Assembly (NCBI RefSeq): GCF_038396675.1 | Contig: NC_088921.1 | Span: forward strand, 47,855,001-47,919,000 | From: Hydra vulgaris | Lineage: Eukaryota; Cnidaria; Hydrozoa; Anthoathecata; Hydridae | Reading direction: 5' to 3' | Length of the DNA stretch: 64,000 nt | Shown: positions 34,921-59,324 of the stretch, in pieces | Layout of the letters: every line of letters begins with the position of its first letter | Position numbering within the stretch: the first letter of the stretch is position 1 | Program-made: the position numbers and the translations under genes | The notes under the pieces: model-generated | What the model saw: only the letters and a program-made list of their open reading frames with translations | What the model was told of the DNA's origin: nothing | The model's database searches: none

Positions 34921-34996
34921 CACTATCTTGTTTGCATTTCTACTTGTATCTAGAATATAAATTCTAAATACAAGTAGAAATGCAAACAAGATAGTG
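34921..34996. repeat. 28-bp perfect hairpin
   Basis: The arms at 34921-34948 and 34969-34996 (core CACTATCTTGTTTGCATTTC) are exact reverse complements. The 20-nt spacer itself contains a TAGAAT/ATTCTA pair. Its size is compatible with a microRNA-like precursor, but no evidence of transcription can be seen. Confidence 0.9.
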
Positions 34997-35074
34997 ATCA
35001 AAAACCTGATTTCATGATTATGCGTTTTATTTTTTATTTTTAAACCTAAAATTTTTAGGGTACCTTCACATATA

Positions 35075-35880
35075 CAGTGCATTCAGAAAGTCTATGCATA
35101 AAAGTAAACTTGAATATAAATGACAAAACTAAAGTCTATATATCTAATATAACATTATAATATGCAGAAATAGTTATCATTTAAAAATAGTATTAAATTG
35201 AATCATGTCTTTGGATTTAAATCTCAGAATTCGAATTGTCAAAAGTCTAAGAATTCGAATTTTTGGCAAATTTTGAGAGTGCGGTTGAGGTTGTGAGATG
35301 CCTGAAGCGGGAAAATGCCAAAATACCAGATCCGAGGACAATAACTGTAACGTATAACTGTTTTCTTGAAACTGGATCAGTTGAACACCTAGACCGAAGC
35401 TGACGACCACAAAAAAGCCATGAAAACATGTTTCTTAAGTCATTCAAAACCCAAATACACCAGAAATTATTAGAGGAAGACTTAGATCGTTGAACTCAAA
35501 CTGCCGAAGACAATGTTGCTCTTGGAGAACCATATTTTGGAAAACTTTTTTTTTTTTTTTATAAAGCCACTTTTTACGTATCCGGTAGAGTTCGTAAGCA
35601 GAACTGTTAAATTTGGAGTCACAAAAAACCAAAAGCTGTGGAGAACATGATCATCACAGTTTGAAAGTTAACGTTTATTGCGCTATGTCTTTAAACTGGA
35701 TTGTTGGACCTTTTTTGACGAAACAAATATCAACGACTAAAACTACCTAAAGATCCTTAAAGAATATTTTCATCCAGTATTGGTTCAAAAGCGCTTTGTC
35801 AGACAAATCTATTTCCAACAAGACCGAAGCTCCTGCATACTACACTACTTAAATTAGAGCTTGGTATGATGGATAAGTAA
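35075..35880 (+). pseudogene. Mariner-like transposase remnant with one terminal repeat
   Basis: A possible left end ACAGTGCATTCAGAAAGTCT starts at 35075. Downstream, frames read in order RCLKRENAKIPDPRTI near 35300, then the KATFYVSGRVRKQN segment near 35565 (Glu/Asp of the first catalytic block region). Next come WSHKKPKAVENM, then GLLDLF (from GVVGPFFF), then IYFQQDRS near 35810, from QQDGAPAH with the second catalytic Asp. Many stops and at least three frameshifts are present. The right end was not found. This is a different subfamily from the Tc1 copies A-C. Confidence 0.65.
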
Positions 35881-36300
35881 TAAGCTTTTTTGAAAAACTT
35901 TTTACTGAAAAGATGTTGTTATTTCAATATAACCAATTTTTCACAAAAGCAACTATAGGCTAATGTTTTAATTAAAAAATAGTTTTTTATAACCTTAATT
36001 TTTGATTATTTTATTTTTATCTTTTTTAATTCTTTCTTTTTTTTCCAGATATTATTCGTATTTTTCTTCGGCTAAGAAAAATTCTGAATATTTTTTTTAA
36101 ACTCAGGGTCAAATTTTTTTTAACTTAGTTTTCAAGGAACTTTGATTAATCAGCAAATTGATTTTAAAGAACTCGTTTTTTGTATAAGTAGAGGCTATGA
36201 TTAACTAGAGGCTATGATTAACTAGAGGCTATGATTTGAAATAAAGAATTGAAAGAATTTTTTTTCTTTTGAATAACGTAATAAAGTTTTTGGACGGCAA

Positions 36301-36718
36301 TTCGTCGGATTTTTTTGCGCAAAGTTAAGAAAGTTAGACGAACTTGGTATTTCTCGCTCGTATATTTTTCTATCTACCGAAACAAATAAGTTCCTCAAAA
36401 AAGAGTAATAAAATACATAAGAGTCACTTTAGGGGGTTTTATATCTATTGTTTAGTTGTTTAAATAAACTAAAAACAGTTGAGGTCGATGTTTTAGTACC
36501 CACAGTTGTCATAAAAAATTATTGCTTAAGCAACATACATTGTATGTTGCTTATTAATTTAATTAAATTTGTTTCTTTTTTGTTGTTTTTTTGTTTTAAA
36601 AATCACTTTGGTGCCCCCTCATTTATAGTGTGTAGCAAGATATTTTTCGATCTGATAATTTAAACCTGGTTTTCTCGTCTAACTTCCTAAGCGTTTGAAG
36701 GAAAAGTCAGACAAAATG
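36301..36718. mobile_element. Probable MITE with imperfect terminal inverted repeats
   Basis: The segments at about 36301-36345 and 36673-36718 are inverted and imperfect, sharing an AAGTTAGACGA core with further matches on its outer side. No clear target duplication or coding sequence was found. Confidence 0.4.
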
Positions 36719-37145
36719 TTGTCTAATTCCTAATATTTCCTGTTTTTCTTGTGATATATTTATTAACATTACTTTAAAAAAAGTTACTTATAAAATGATA
36801 TGGTTCCTTGCCTAATTTACAATTTAGTATGAACAACTCATTTTGGTATCTGTTAAGTTGATAAACATTTAGCACATTCATACTTTAAATATTGATTTAG
36901 CATGTGTGAATTTATAACTATAGTAAAATTAATCTTAAAGCGTGATTTTGACGTCGATATAGACTTTTTTAACTTTGTTGTACTCCTATAAGCTCAAGTT
37001 ATATTCGCGTGACTTTGCTACACATAAAAGTTATATTCGCGTGACTTTGCACATAAAATAAAAGTATTTAAAATAAAGTATTTCGGCATTTTAATGTTTA
37101 ATGCACTTTCGCAATTTAGTGTTTAATGTGAATATTCCAAATAAA

Positions 37146-37247
<102 letters not shown>

Positions 37248-37335
37248 CATTTTTTTTAAAATCTATTTATTCAACCAAAAATTGAAAAATTACAAGTTTT
37301 TTATAATTTTACAAAATTATGTTGGATATATATAT

Positions 37336-37943
37336 TAGGGTGCATTGAAAAACAGAATTTTCAGAATTGCCTTGTAATAGCTCTAAATATATGCTATATA
37401 ATAAAATATCACTGAATTAACAAAAAATTTCGAAATTAAAATATTTTTAGAGTTGCCTCTAGTCCCTTAAACATTTTAGGGCTCCTAATATTCTGGGAAA
37501 AAAAATTCTTCAAAAGTAGATCAACCTGGTAATCAAAAGAAGCAAAATTTTATGAAATGTTTGAAAATAATATTTGTTTTATGTAAAAATTATTATTTTG
37601 AATTTCATTGCATAATAACTATGGTTTTTCAACTAAAAATAAAAAAAGTGCATTTTTACAGGTTTTTTGATAATATTTTTAAAGTTTTTTTATAAAACAA
37701 TTATTATTTTCGAACTTTTTATAAAATTTCGCTTCTTTTGAGTACCAGGTTGACCTACTTTTGAAGAATTTTTTTCCCCCAGAATATTACGGGGCCCTAA
37801 AATGTTCAAGGGACTAGAGGCAACTCTAAAAATATTTTAATTTCGAAATTTTTTGGTAATTCAGTGAACACTTTATTATATAGCATATATTTAGAGCTAT
37901 TACAAGGCAATTTTAAAAAAATTCTGTTTTTCAATGCACCCTA
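37336..37943. mobile_element. 604-bp fold-back (long inverted repeat) element
   Basis: The two halves are near-perfect inverted copies. The left end GGGTGCATTGAAAAACAGAA at 37338 mirrors the right end, which finishes at 37941. Arms of about 250 bp enclose a diverged centre near 37600-37680. TA lies directly outside both ends, consistent with a Tc1/mariner-type TA duplication. It has no coding capacity. The arms share internal marks such as GGGACTAGAGGCAACTCTAA. It is a fold-back MITE. Confidence 0.85.
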
Positions 37944-37987
37944 GTATATATATCTTTTTTGATCCCGGACTCCGGCAACGACAATAA

Positions 37988-37988
<1 letters not shown>

Positions 37989-38023
<35 letters not shown>

Positions 38024-38078
38024 TGCATGTATGTATGTATGTATGTATGTATGTATGATGTATGTATGTATGTGTATA
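37989..38078. repeat. (ATGT)n microsatellite
   Basis: About 20 tetranucleotide units GTAT/ATGT, with one ATGC and one ATGATG variant. Confidence 0.9.
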
Positions 38079-38329
38079 TATTATCGATTATTATAACTAT
38101 TTTTAATTAAAAGTAATAGACCCATTAAAATGATGCCATTACAAAACAAGCAAAAGCAAACTAAAAACTTTTAAATAAATATATTAAACTCAAGCTGCAG
38201 GTAAAAAATTTCATAAAAACAATCAAACTAAAAAGAAGTATAACAGCAAACTCAAAAATGGTTATAAAAATGCGTCCTATATCGGGATATTAAGTCTAAT
38301 AGTTTGTTAAACAAATGGTTTGATGCAGT

Positions 38330-38830
38330 TGATAAAAGGTCATAAAAATGGAAGATAAAGTGTAAGATTTTGCATATTGGTATAAACAAATCTAAAACAT
38401 ATGTACACCATCAGAAAAAATGAAAATAAAAATGTTCCGAAGATACCTAGCTAAAATAAGATCAAGATGTATTAATTTTACAAGATTTTAAATAGAAAAC
38501 CCAAATTAATTTAGCAGCTGCAAAGCGCAAATAGTGAGCTGTTGTCAAAAACATTAAATATAAAACCAAATCATCTTTCAAACAGTAGTACATAAGTATC
38601 GTCAGACCTTGCCTTTACTATGCACTTCAAGTACAAGCACCCAATGTGGAGAAAGATGTAATTATCTTTCAATGTATACTTACAAATTAGGCAACACAAT
38701 AATTTTAGAAATAGAACGTTTCTAAAATTGGATTGGAACAAAAAATAATTTCTTCAGAAAGAATAGAAAAAAGAAAAAAAGAGGGTCTAATACAACTTTA
38801 TAAATGCTGCAAAAATATTCAAAATTCTCT
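38330..38830 (+). pseudogene. LINE reverse transcriptase C-terminal remnant
   Basis: In-order segments: KWKIKCKILHIGINKSKTY, then a DFKWKTQINLAAAK-like segment, then SST-VSSDLAFTMHFKYKHP (from IVRPCLEYA.QVW.P), then a final QLYKCCKNIQNS-like segment near 38800. Stops and frameshifts are frequent. The region corresponds to the thumb and post-RT part, as in the copy at 5.6-6.1 kb, but it is a different subfamily. Confidence 0.7.
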
Positions 38831-39206
38831 AAAGAAAATAACTGAAGTAATTAGTTTAAGTTAAAACCTGATTGATGCACTTTTAATTTACATTCGTTTT
38901 AAATTTGTTTACACTCATTTATTTACATTAAATTTATTTATACTCATTGTAAATTACACTCATTTGAAAAATAGTCTTCCTAAAATTTTTTCACTAGTCG
39001 AGTATTACAATTATAAAATAAACTGTCAAATTTAATCGTTAAAACAACTTTAATTTATTGAAATAGTAATTTAAAAAAAAAAATCGTAGAAATGTGGACG
39101 CTTACGTCTGAATATTGTTTCAATAACGAATATTGTTGAAAACCATACTTTAACCAAACCCTAACCTTTCCCTTTAGGGTTTGGCCCAGAGTTTTGGTTA
39201 GGGTAT

Positions 39207-39345
39207 CTCAGTGGGCAGAGGACGTAAAAAAGACGTCTTTAAAACGCTTTTAAACGTCTTTATGACGTTTTGAACGTCTTTTGAACGTTTTGGACGTCTT
39301 TTGAACGTTCAAAAGACGTTTTATTTAAGTCCTGTGCCCACTGGG
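39207..39345. mobile_element. 139-bp palindromic MITE with ACGTC-rich core
   Basis: The left end CTCAGTGGGCAGAGGACGT matches CCCAGTGGGCACAGGACTT read from the right end. The interior is built from many AACGTCTTTTGAACGT-type phrases in both orientations, so almost the whole element is self-complementary. It lies within a wider weak inverted repeat (about 39130-39410) and may be nested in another element. Confidence 0.8.
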
Positions 39346-39609
39346 ATGACTTCCGATAAAATAAAGTTTATTTTTTGGTTCAGGGTTATGGTATAGTTTT
39401 CAATAAATGCTTTGCGTAAAACGTTACTCGTTTTTTACGGATTACTGAAGGAGGAGGGGGGGGGGCCTAAAATACACATCCGCCTGACTTTGAAAAATAA
39501 TTCTTTTAAAAATAAGCGAATATAAAATGCACTAAATATAAATAGTTTTATTTTAAGTTACCTTTGTATTTTACTGCTAACCTCGTCTTATGCATATTTT
39601 CTAGACCTT

Positions 39610-39647
39610 TCTCTAATCGGACACGTAAGTACGTGTCCGATTAGAGA
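39610..39647. repeat. 18-bp perfect hairpin with 2-nt loop
   Basis: TCTCTAATCGGACACGTA at 39610-39627 is exactly inverted at 39630-39647. Only AG separates the arms. Confidence 0.9.
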
Positions 39648-40567
39648 TGGGAGCCCCTTTTTATATTCGGTGTTCACAGAATTTCTAACCGGTCCCAAAA
39701 TTTAATTTCGGTGCCTTTTCCAGTTCGAGAAGAGCGGTAATCATTTCGAACCAAAATCATTACAAATATAAATCCCCGCTGAATGTCTGTGATGGACACT
39801 TTCAGCGTGAATGTTTTTGTTTTTTTTTATTTTGTTTGTCTGTTTTTTTCCTTGTAGTAATTAAAGCTAAGGTTGTTGTATTAGCACTTTATTTTTGCAA
39901 ACAGCGTTAATCAAAATAGTTGAGTAACAAATGCGAATCATGGTTATTCGCAAAAAATTATTAAAACAAATTCCATCAAGTGGCAATAATTTATTGTAAT
40001 AATAAAGTTCTGTCACTTCTATATGTTTTGTTTTATGTAGAAAGATTGGTATGTAAAGTTTTTTTTCTAGTTTTGTAAACCATTAACTTTTATAATAAAT
40101 TTATATTATAATCTTTAAATAATTTAAAGTTTGTAATTTTAGTAAAAATTAAATTTTCATAAGTTTATTTGCTTTTTGTCACTTTTTGGTCATTATTTTT
40201 TAAATAACCAAATTAATTTATTTGTTTATCTTCTAGTAAAATATCTGAACAGATCTGTCTTTAAATTTACTGAGTAAATAAGATATATTTAAGATTTTTT
40301 TTTAATCTTTTTTGGATACATTTTACTAAAAATTTTAAAAAATAATTAGTTAAAAAAATCTTCTGTTACACAAAATAAAGTTAAATTAATAGTATATATT
40401 TTATATACACCATTTCCCCATAGGTGGGGCAATGAGCTACTAAAATGATCTTTTTTACTACCTATTTATATTTATATTTAAATACTATATATTATAAAGT
40501 AGTATAAAATTTTTTTATTGCCTCATTGCCCTTATGATTAGGGACAAGTGGCAAACATATTGGGGGA

Positions 40568-40645
40568 TTTTCGTTCCCAGGCTCTAGTCAGTGCAATATT
40601 TTGCGAAAATATTCTTATTTTACATAAGTAAGACTTAAGTTTGGA
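40568..40645. repeat. Unnamed dispersed repeat, copy 1
   Basis: It shares blocks CCCAGGCTC.A.TCA, GCAA.ATTTTGC, TTATTT.ACATAAG and GTTTGGAGTT with segments at 57357-57435 and, more weakly, 61495-61580. The ends contain an ACTCCAA/TTGGAGT inverted pair in the better copies. Its nature is unknown. Confidence 0.55.
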
Positions 40646-41172
40646 GTTAGTGCATAGCCTTTAAGTGTCATATCTGAAACATCAGAAAATCATCTTGACA
40701 CATATAGATAATTACATCAAGTAACTAGTAGTAGCAGTAGAAGTTGCATCAAACAAATAAAAAAGGAAAAATTAACAATAAAAATATTTAAGCTTGATTT
40801 TTTACATAGGCTAAGAGCAATTGCCACACTTCCATTCCATAACTTTAACATCATCTAATTCAGTTATTACATTTTATATGATACAAAATGTCACAAGCAT
40901 CTCAGCACACCTACTGATCACCTTTATCTCTATGGACACCACAATTAGGACATACAGTGTAATTGTCGTCATCATAATCATTATCATTTTGATCATAGGA
41001 ACTCTTTTTTTTATGTATTTTTTTTTCTTGTTATTTTGAAGCTTCTCTTGTTCATTTTAAACATGCTTCTGATGTTAAACTTTCATCATAGCGAAATCTA
41101 ATAACCTGAGCAGATCTACTATAAGAGGTCTCTGCACATTTTGACTGTAATTGTTTTAGAAAAAAATCAATA

Positions 41173-42365
41173 TCATCTGCTTCTAAAAAATTTAGAAGCA
41201 GATGATATTAATGTTGAAAGGGAAGTATCATTAACAGAAATGCTTTGAAGTTTAGGCATTGAACATGATTTTGTGAGGTGATTAGTGGTGAATATAGGTC
41301 TCTTTATTGGTAACTGAAAACATTGATTAAACAAACATGTGTCAATAGCATCCTTGTTTAGAGGGAAATTACCAGTTCCTTTAAAAACACTTTTGATTTG
41401 TTCCACAGTAAGGGAACTCTGAAAAAGGGTGTATAGTAATTCTGGAAAATATTTCTTTGAGACTGGTCCATTATGTATTCTTGCATATTTTAGAAGTAAA
41501 CTTTGCCTTTTACTTTTTGCGGGTTGAAAAACAGATATATCTAAAAGTTGAAGAAGATGGGTAAGATGAGCAGGAATGTGTAGAAGAATAACTTTTTTTT
41601 TTCCAAATCAATAAGTGGGGAGCTAGTATGAGAAATGTGGCCATCAAATATAAGTACACGTGTGCGGTTTGCAAGATGCTTTGTATAGATTAGAAATAAG
41701 TTTTGAAACCATTTTAAAAAATGAGGACACTCAATCCAGTCCTTATTACTAGTAGTATAAACAACTCCATTAGGGCCACCTTTAACCCAGTCCATATATA
41801 AATTTTTTCTTTTGTAGATTACATATGGTGGCGACATCTGTCTGCTAGCAGGCATGCACAATTTACAGTAATTTGCTCCCAGTCTGAGCCTCCAATGCTC
41901 TGCAACACTCTAGCAGCACCTCGTTTTGCTAAAATAATTTGTTCCTTTGGGTCAGTGATGAACCCTGTTTCATCAGAGTTGAATATTAGTTTTTACTTGG
42001 TCATTAATCTATAAAAGGTGTATAGATACTATCTGCTTTAATTAAATCTTGAACTAGATCTTTACCTCACCTCTTTACTACTTTACCTCACCTCTAGTGA
42101 AACCCCAGCCCCAATCAGCCAATAAAATAAGGCATTCTGACAGCTCTTTTTCCTGCTGTGAAGTTAAAATTGTTTTTCGTCTTGGATGAGCATCAATAGG
42201 TAGCTCACCTTATACTCGTTTTGACATAGCTCTCCTGTCACACCTAAAATGTTTGGATGTCTGGTTTATGGACATTTCTTTACTGAAAACAGAATTGCAG
42301 GCATCTATCATTTCTTGGATATTTTAATAAGATTTTCTTCCTCCCTGTTTTAACTTTTTGTATGT
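41173..42365 (-). pseudogene. pogo/Tigger-like (DDE_1) transposase remnant
   Basis: Read on the minus strand, an N-terminal helix-turn-helix region (about 42365-42200: MIDACNSVFSKEMSINQTSKHF) is followed by the catalytic core. FNSDETGFITDP at about 41990 carries the first Asp. MPPYV-type MSPPYVIYKRKNLY and WVKGGPNGVVYTTS follow. LIFDGHISHTS near 41640 carries the second Asp. A final GTGNFPLNKDAIDTC near 41370 is the GFRKAGI.PLD region. A frameshift near 41865 and stops in the helix-turn-helix inactivate it. Jerky/Tigger-type transposases have this order. Confidence 0.75.
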
Positions 42366-43224
42366 TCGAATTCTAGAAAAAAAGCATAAACAAGATTTAT
42401 TCTCAAAAATACTTAAAAAATTATATTTAAACATAAAAAGCAGTTTTTCAATTTAGCTATAACTTTCTATTTAGTATAAATTTTATGACTTATTTAAATT
42501 CATTAGAGAGTTTAGCCATTTTTTACTTGTCAGGGAGGGCATTAAGAGCAACTTATTTTTAAATTTTTAATTAAAGTTTTATTACTTTAATTTAAAAAAA
42601 TATATTAAAAATTAGATACAAGCATCTCAAATAATTTTTACTTTAGCTAGTAATAAAAATTTTTTTTTGTGTAAGCGAATTTTAAAGATATATGTTTAAA
42701 ATGGGTAAACCTTTATTAGATGGCTCAATGACTTCGCTATTTTTAACTAAAAAAAATAAGACATTTAAATTATTTTTTTATGTCAAAATATTACTTAAGT
42801 AAAATTGTGTAAATTTAAGAAAGTACTTACTTAACTTGGACACTACTTTATTTTCAAGAAAAATAAAAACAAACAACTTGATATATACTTTTTAATTAAA
42901 AACTTAAAAGCACTTAGTTCAGCAAAGTTTCTCATAAACTGTGAACAAACCTAAAAACTGTCAGAAAAATAAAATCGATATTAAAATCCAAATTAACAAT
43001 GGTTATAAAATAGCTATAAAACCTAGAAATGTTTTAAACTACTCCCTCATTTAGTAAGTAAACCTCTATCATGTAAAAATAAATAATTTCTTTTTTACAT
43101 AACTGCATTAAGTGATTTAGTTTAGACTGTTTTAAAATTGATCATGTTGCCCCTCTGATCTTATTACCCCGCTTTACCCTATATTTTTATATTTTATTTT
43201 GAAATATAGTATAATATATAATAT

Positions 43225-43230
<6 letters not shown>

Positions 43231-43291
<61 letters not shown>

Positions 43292-43293
43292 GT

Positions 43294-43376
<83 letters not shown>
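43231..43376. repeat. Compound (TA)n-(TG)n microsatellite
   Basis: About 58 bp of TA followed by about 80 bp of TG. Confidence 0.95.
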
Positions 43377-43377
<1 letters not shown>

Positions 43378-43379
43378 TT

Positions 43380-45536
43380 AGCTACTAATGTTACTGATGA
43401 CATCATATTAAAATATCATACGTAGATACATTCACTGAGGGTCTGGGTTAAGATCAGCACTATCTAGGTATAAAGAAGACTTATTATAGGATTATGAGAT
43501 AAAGTTTATAGAAGTAAATAAAATAGTTATACTATAAAAGTCAGAACTACGAATACACATCAGACAAATATGTTTAGGTTTCAGGTCAGAGTTCTTCAAA
43601 AATTTAATGGAATAATTATCAGTGATTCTTCAGGACACCTTATCTTTGGGCTTCAAACTCAAAAGGTTTGGAAAAAATGATTTTTGAAAAATCTTAGTAA
43701 TTGTTTATTTTTTATTTGAAAAAAATTTATGAGCAAAAAACTATCTTCTTTAAAACAATGTTTTAATTCTAATTACCCATAATTCAACTGTTTCATATTC
43801 ATGTTATAAAATTCAACTATTAGTTTTTAAAGCTAACAATTTGAATAAGTTTTTGACTCGAGTTCATTTAGTCCAAGTTGAATAATCATAGTTTCAGTTT
43901 CTTCAAACTAGATTTTTCTGAGAACTGATTGAGGAACACAATAGCTATAGGTAAAAGCATCCCACTAGTATGATGAAATATGTTTGATAATATTCAAAAG
44001 CATAATAATTTCAATGGCATAAATAGCTAAATCTGTTAAAAAAAGACTTTGCTTTTTAATTTACTAAATAAAAACTGCCAGTGTTTAGATATGTTTAGAT
44101 TTCATACTCAAGTTTCTTTTTTGTTAAGCGATTTTTGTTAAGCAGAAAGATTTGTAAACACATTCATTTCAGTATATTGATGTGGAATTTCCTCTTTCAA
44201 TAAGAAAACTTAACAATCAAAAAAAAAAAAGTGCATGTTTCACAATGTTGGAGCTTACACATCTAGATAATGGGTAGGTTGCTATTGAGTTTTATCTATA
44301 TTTGGTATGTCTTTACTTTCTTTTTGTAAGTTTACATACTTACTGCATGTTGGACATAATTCTACATCAAATATATTTTTTTTAAATTTATACTTTTCCA
44401 AAAAATAATTTTTTTTGAAAATGAAAATCACTTTGGTAAAATTAGTAAAACTTAAATTTACCTGTTAGATAACTCTACACAGATATTGAGTATTCACATA
44501 CTTTTTTGCATAAGCCTCTGTTAATTTAGTCACTCAAATCTCTGTTAATTTAGTCACTCAAATAGGTTTTAAGCATTTCTTCAAGCAATAGCAACAAATA
44601 ATTTTTTTGATTCAAAAATGGTATTGTTTTGCTTTGCTTTTTATTTATATTTATTAGATAATGTGTTAGGAATTTTCTAGAATTTATAGTAAATTATGTT
44701 TATTTATAACAGCAAATTTTATTAGGATATCTTTTTGCAAAAAAAAATTTACAAATGTTCAAAATCCTCCTTTTAAAAAATAGCTAGGCAAAAAAAACCT
44801 TTTATTTTTAAACCAATCAGTTGAGGTTTTGTAAAAATTCAAAGATTTTGATTATATAAAATTTCTTACTTAACCTTATACCTATAACTTGTTTTCTCAT
44901 ATATGCAAAGTTATTCACCCATTATGAAGTATATCACGTATAAGTATTGCTTGATATTTTTGCAAAATTTTGTAGCATTTGATAGAGTATATAATTAATA
45001 TAGAGTATATAATTAATATAGAGTATATAATTAATATAGAGTATATAATTAATATAGAGTATATAATTAGCTAGTAATTAATAGTAATAAAAGTAATTTT
45101 AAGTAATTATTTTATTTGATTGACAATTTTTAATGATTTTCAATGAGATATTTTTAATTTTAAGAATTAGTATGAGTATTATGTATTTCAACTGGTTTTT
45201 TGAGTGATTTTAAGAGTATTGATCAACTATATTACTAGGTAACTATATTTATTATTTTATAATACAATAAACTATTTTTTGAAATGCTTGGGTAGATTTA
45301 CTAAGAATTACTTGACTAAAAACAGTTATCTGTATTTGTTCTTGTCCTGTAAAATCCTTAGTTGTTTAATCCCTTGTAATATCTTTTATTGTTTTTAATT
45401 CAAATTATTATGATTTTTTTATTCAATTAAAAGCAAAAATTTTGTAATGTAACAATAGTCATTTTATTAATTGTTAGATTAATTATTTGTTAATTGATTT
45501 AATTATTGATTTTATTTCACTTTTAAAGATACAAAA
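43380..45536. other. Intergenic, upstream of the phosphotransferase gene
   Basis: A/T-rich with no exon recognised. The promoter of the downstream gene should lie here, or further up if there is a 5' UTR intron. Confidence 0.5.
44984..45070. repeat. 18-bp tandem repeat, nearly 5 copies
   Basis: The unit AGAGTATATAATTAATAT is repeated without visible divergence over about 87 bp. Confidence 0.9.
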
Positions 45537-58129
<12,593 letters not shown>

Positions 58130-58182
58130 GTATCTAGAACTAGAAATTATATTTTTTACATTATTCTTCATTCTTAAAACGA

Positions 58183-58188
58183 AATAAA
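58183..58188 (+). terminator. CEPT1: Poly(A) signal of the phosphotransferase gene
   Basis: AATAAA, 54 nt after the stop codon. A second AATAAA follows about 20 nt later. Confidence 0.5.
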
Positions 58189-58189
58189 T

Positions 58190-58987
58190 ATAATTGTGCA
58201 TTAATAAATAAACGGTTATAGTATTGTTTTTCCTTTGTAAAGCATCAACGTGTATAGAATCAATGTTAGAACAATTTAGCGCGTAATTTTTTAGGTTCAC
58301 TTTAAATATCTCATAATTTAAGACCCTCCAATTTGCGGTTAAACCGGTGTGGCGTTATTAAAATACTGCGCGAAAACTATAACCATTTTAAACTTTCCTC
58401 GCGCTAAAATATTGATGAAATTTTTCATTACGAACAGTTTTTAAAACATGCGGAATACTAATATCCGAATATAAGAGCTATGTCAGTTATATCCGCTCTG
58501 TGAATGACTGCACTATATCAATTCTAATAAAGTTTGCAGTACCAAGAATCTCTGAATTTGTAGGCTATGCTCGTTTTTTTGTCATACCACTTTTGGTGAA
58601 ATACTTTTCCCTACCACCACCTAATTACTCTAATCAAAGGCTGAAACAAGATTGTATACATAATTTCCAATCTAAACACGCACTTTTGAAGAATTTTTTT
58701 TTCATCAGTAAGATCTAGCATAAAAGATTTCGGAATCCTTGTTTTTTGGCAAATTTATTTTAAGGAATGTCTTGTGAAGTTAGGGCGGCGATAAAATTTT
58801 CTTTGATCCCCACATATAATATACAATAATATACAATAAGATAACAATATACAATAAGATAATATACAATAAGATAACAAGTATTTCATATTGATTCATC
58901 CATGAAAAGGTCATTTTCCCTCTTTCTATCATCTTTTTCAAAAAATCTTAAGAGTATTTTCTCGCTAACAAAATAATTTAATGCATA
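58190..58987. other. Intergenic
   Basis: A/T-rich. A minisatellite of ATACAATAAGATA-like units lies at about 58815-58880. No gene is recognised. Confidence 0.5.
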
Positions 58988-58990
58988 CTT

Positions 58991-59069
<79 letters not shown>

Positions 59070-59071
59070 TA
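58988..59071. repeat. (TA)n microsatellite abutting Tc1 copy C
   Basis: About 76 bp of TA running into the TA target of copy C. Confidence 0.95.
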
Positions 59072-59324
59072 CAGTATCGGACAAAACGAGTGCAACCAAA
59101 TAATGTTAATTTAGTTTCTTTAAATAAAAGTGCTGCATTTTTTCAATTTAGAGAAATAACTATGTAACTGTTCAGAGACAAAGTTCTTCAAGTTTTATTC
59201 ATCGCAAATTTCCATATTTGTACACGAAAATTAATAAATTAATCAAAAGTATTAAAAAAGTTGATTTCCTTCTGGACAAAACAAGTGCAACTCGACAAAA
59301 TGTTGACCAAGCTGTATTTTGCTA

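Larger units (their letters stand above)
40424..43180 (-). mobile_element. pogo-like DNA transposon, approximate extent
   Basis: Ends are inferred from imperfect inverted sequences: TAGGTGGGGCAATGAG near 40424, and TAGGGTAAAGCGGGGTAA read from the right near 43180. Both lead into an ATGATC block and have TA beside them. The transposase remnant lies inside on the minus strand. The boundaries are tentative; the element is old. Confidence 0.35.
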
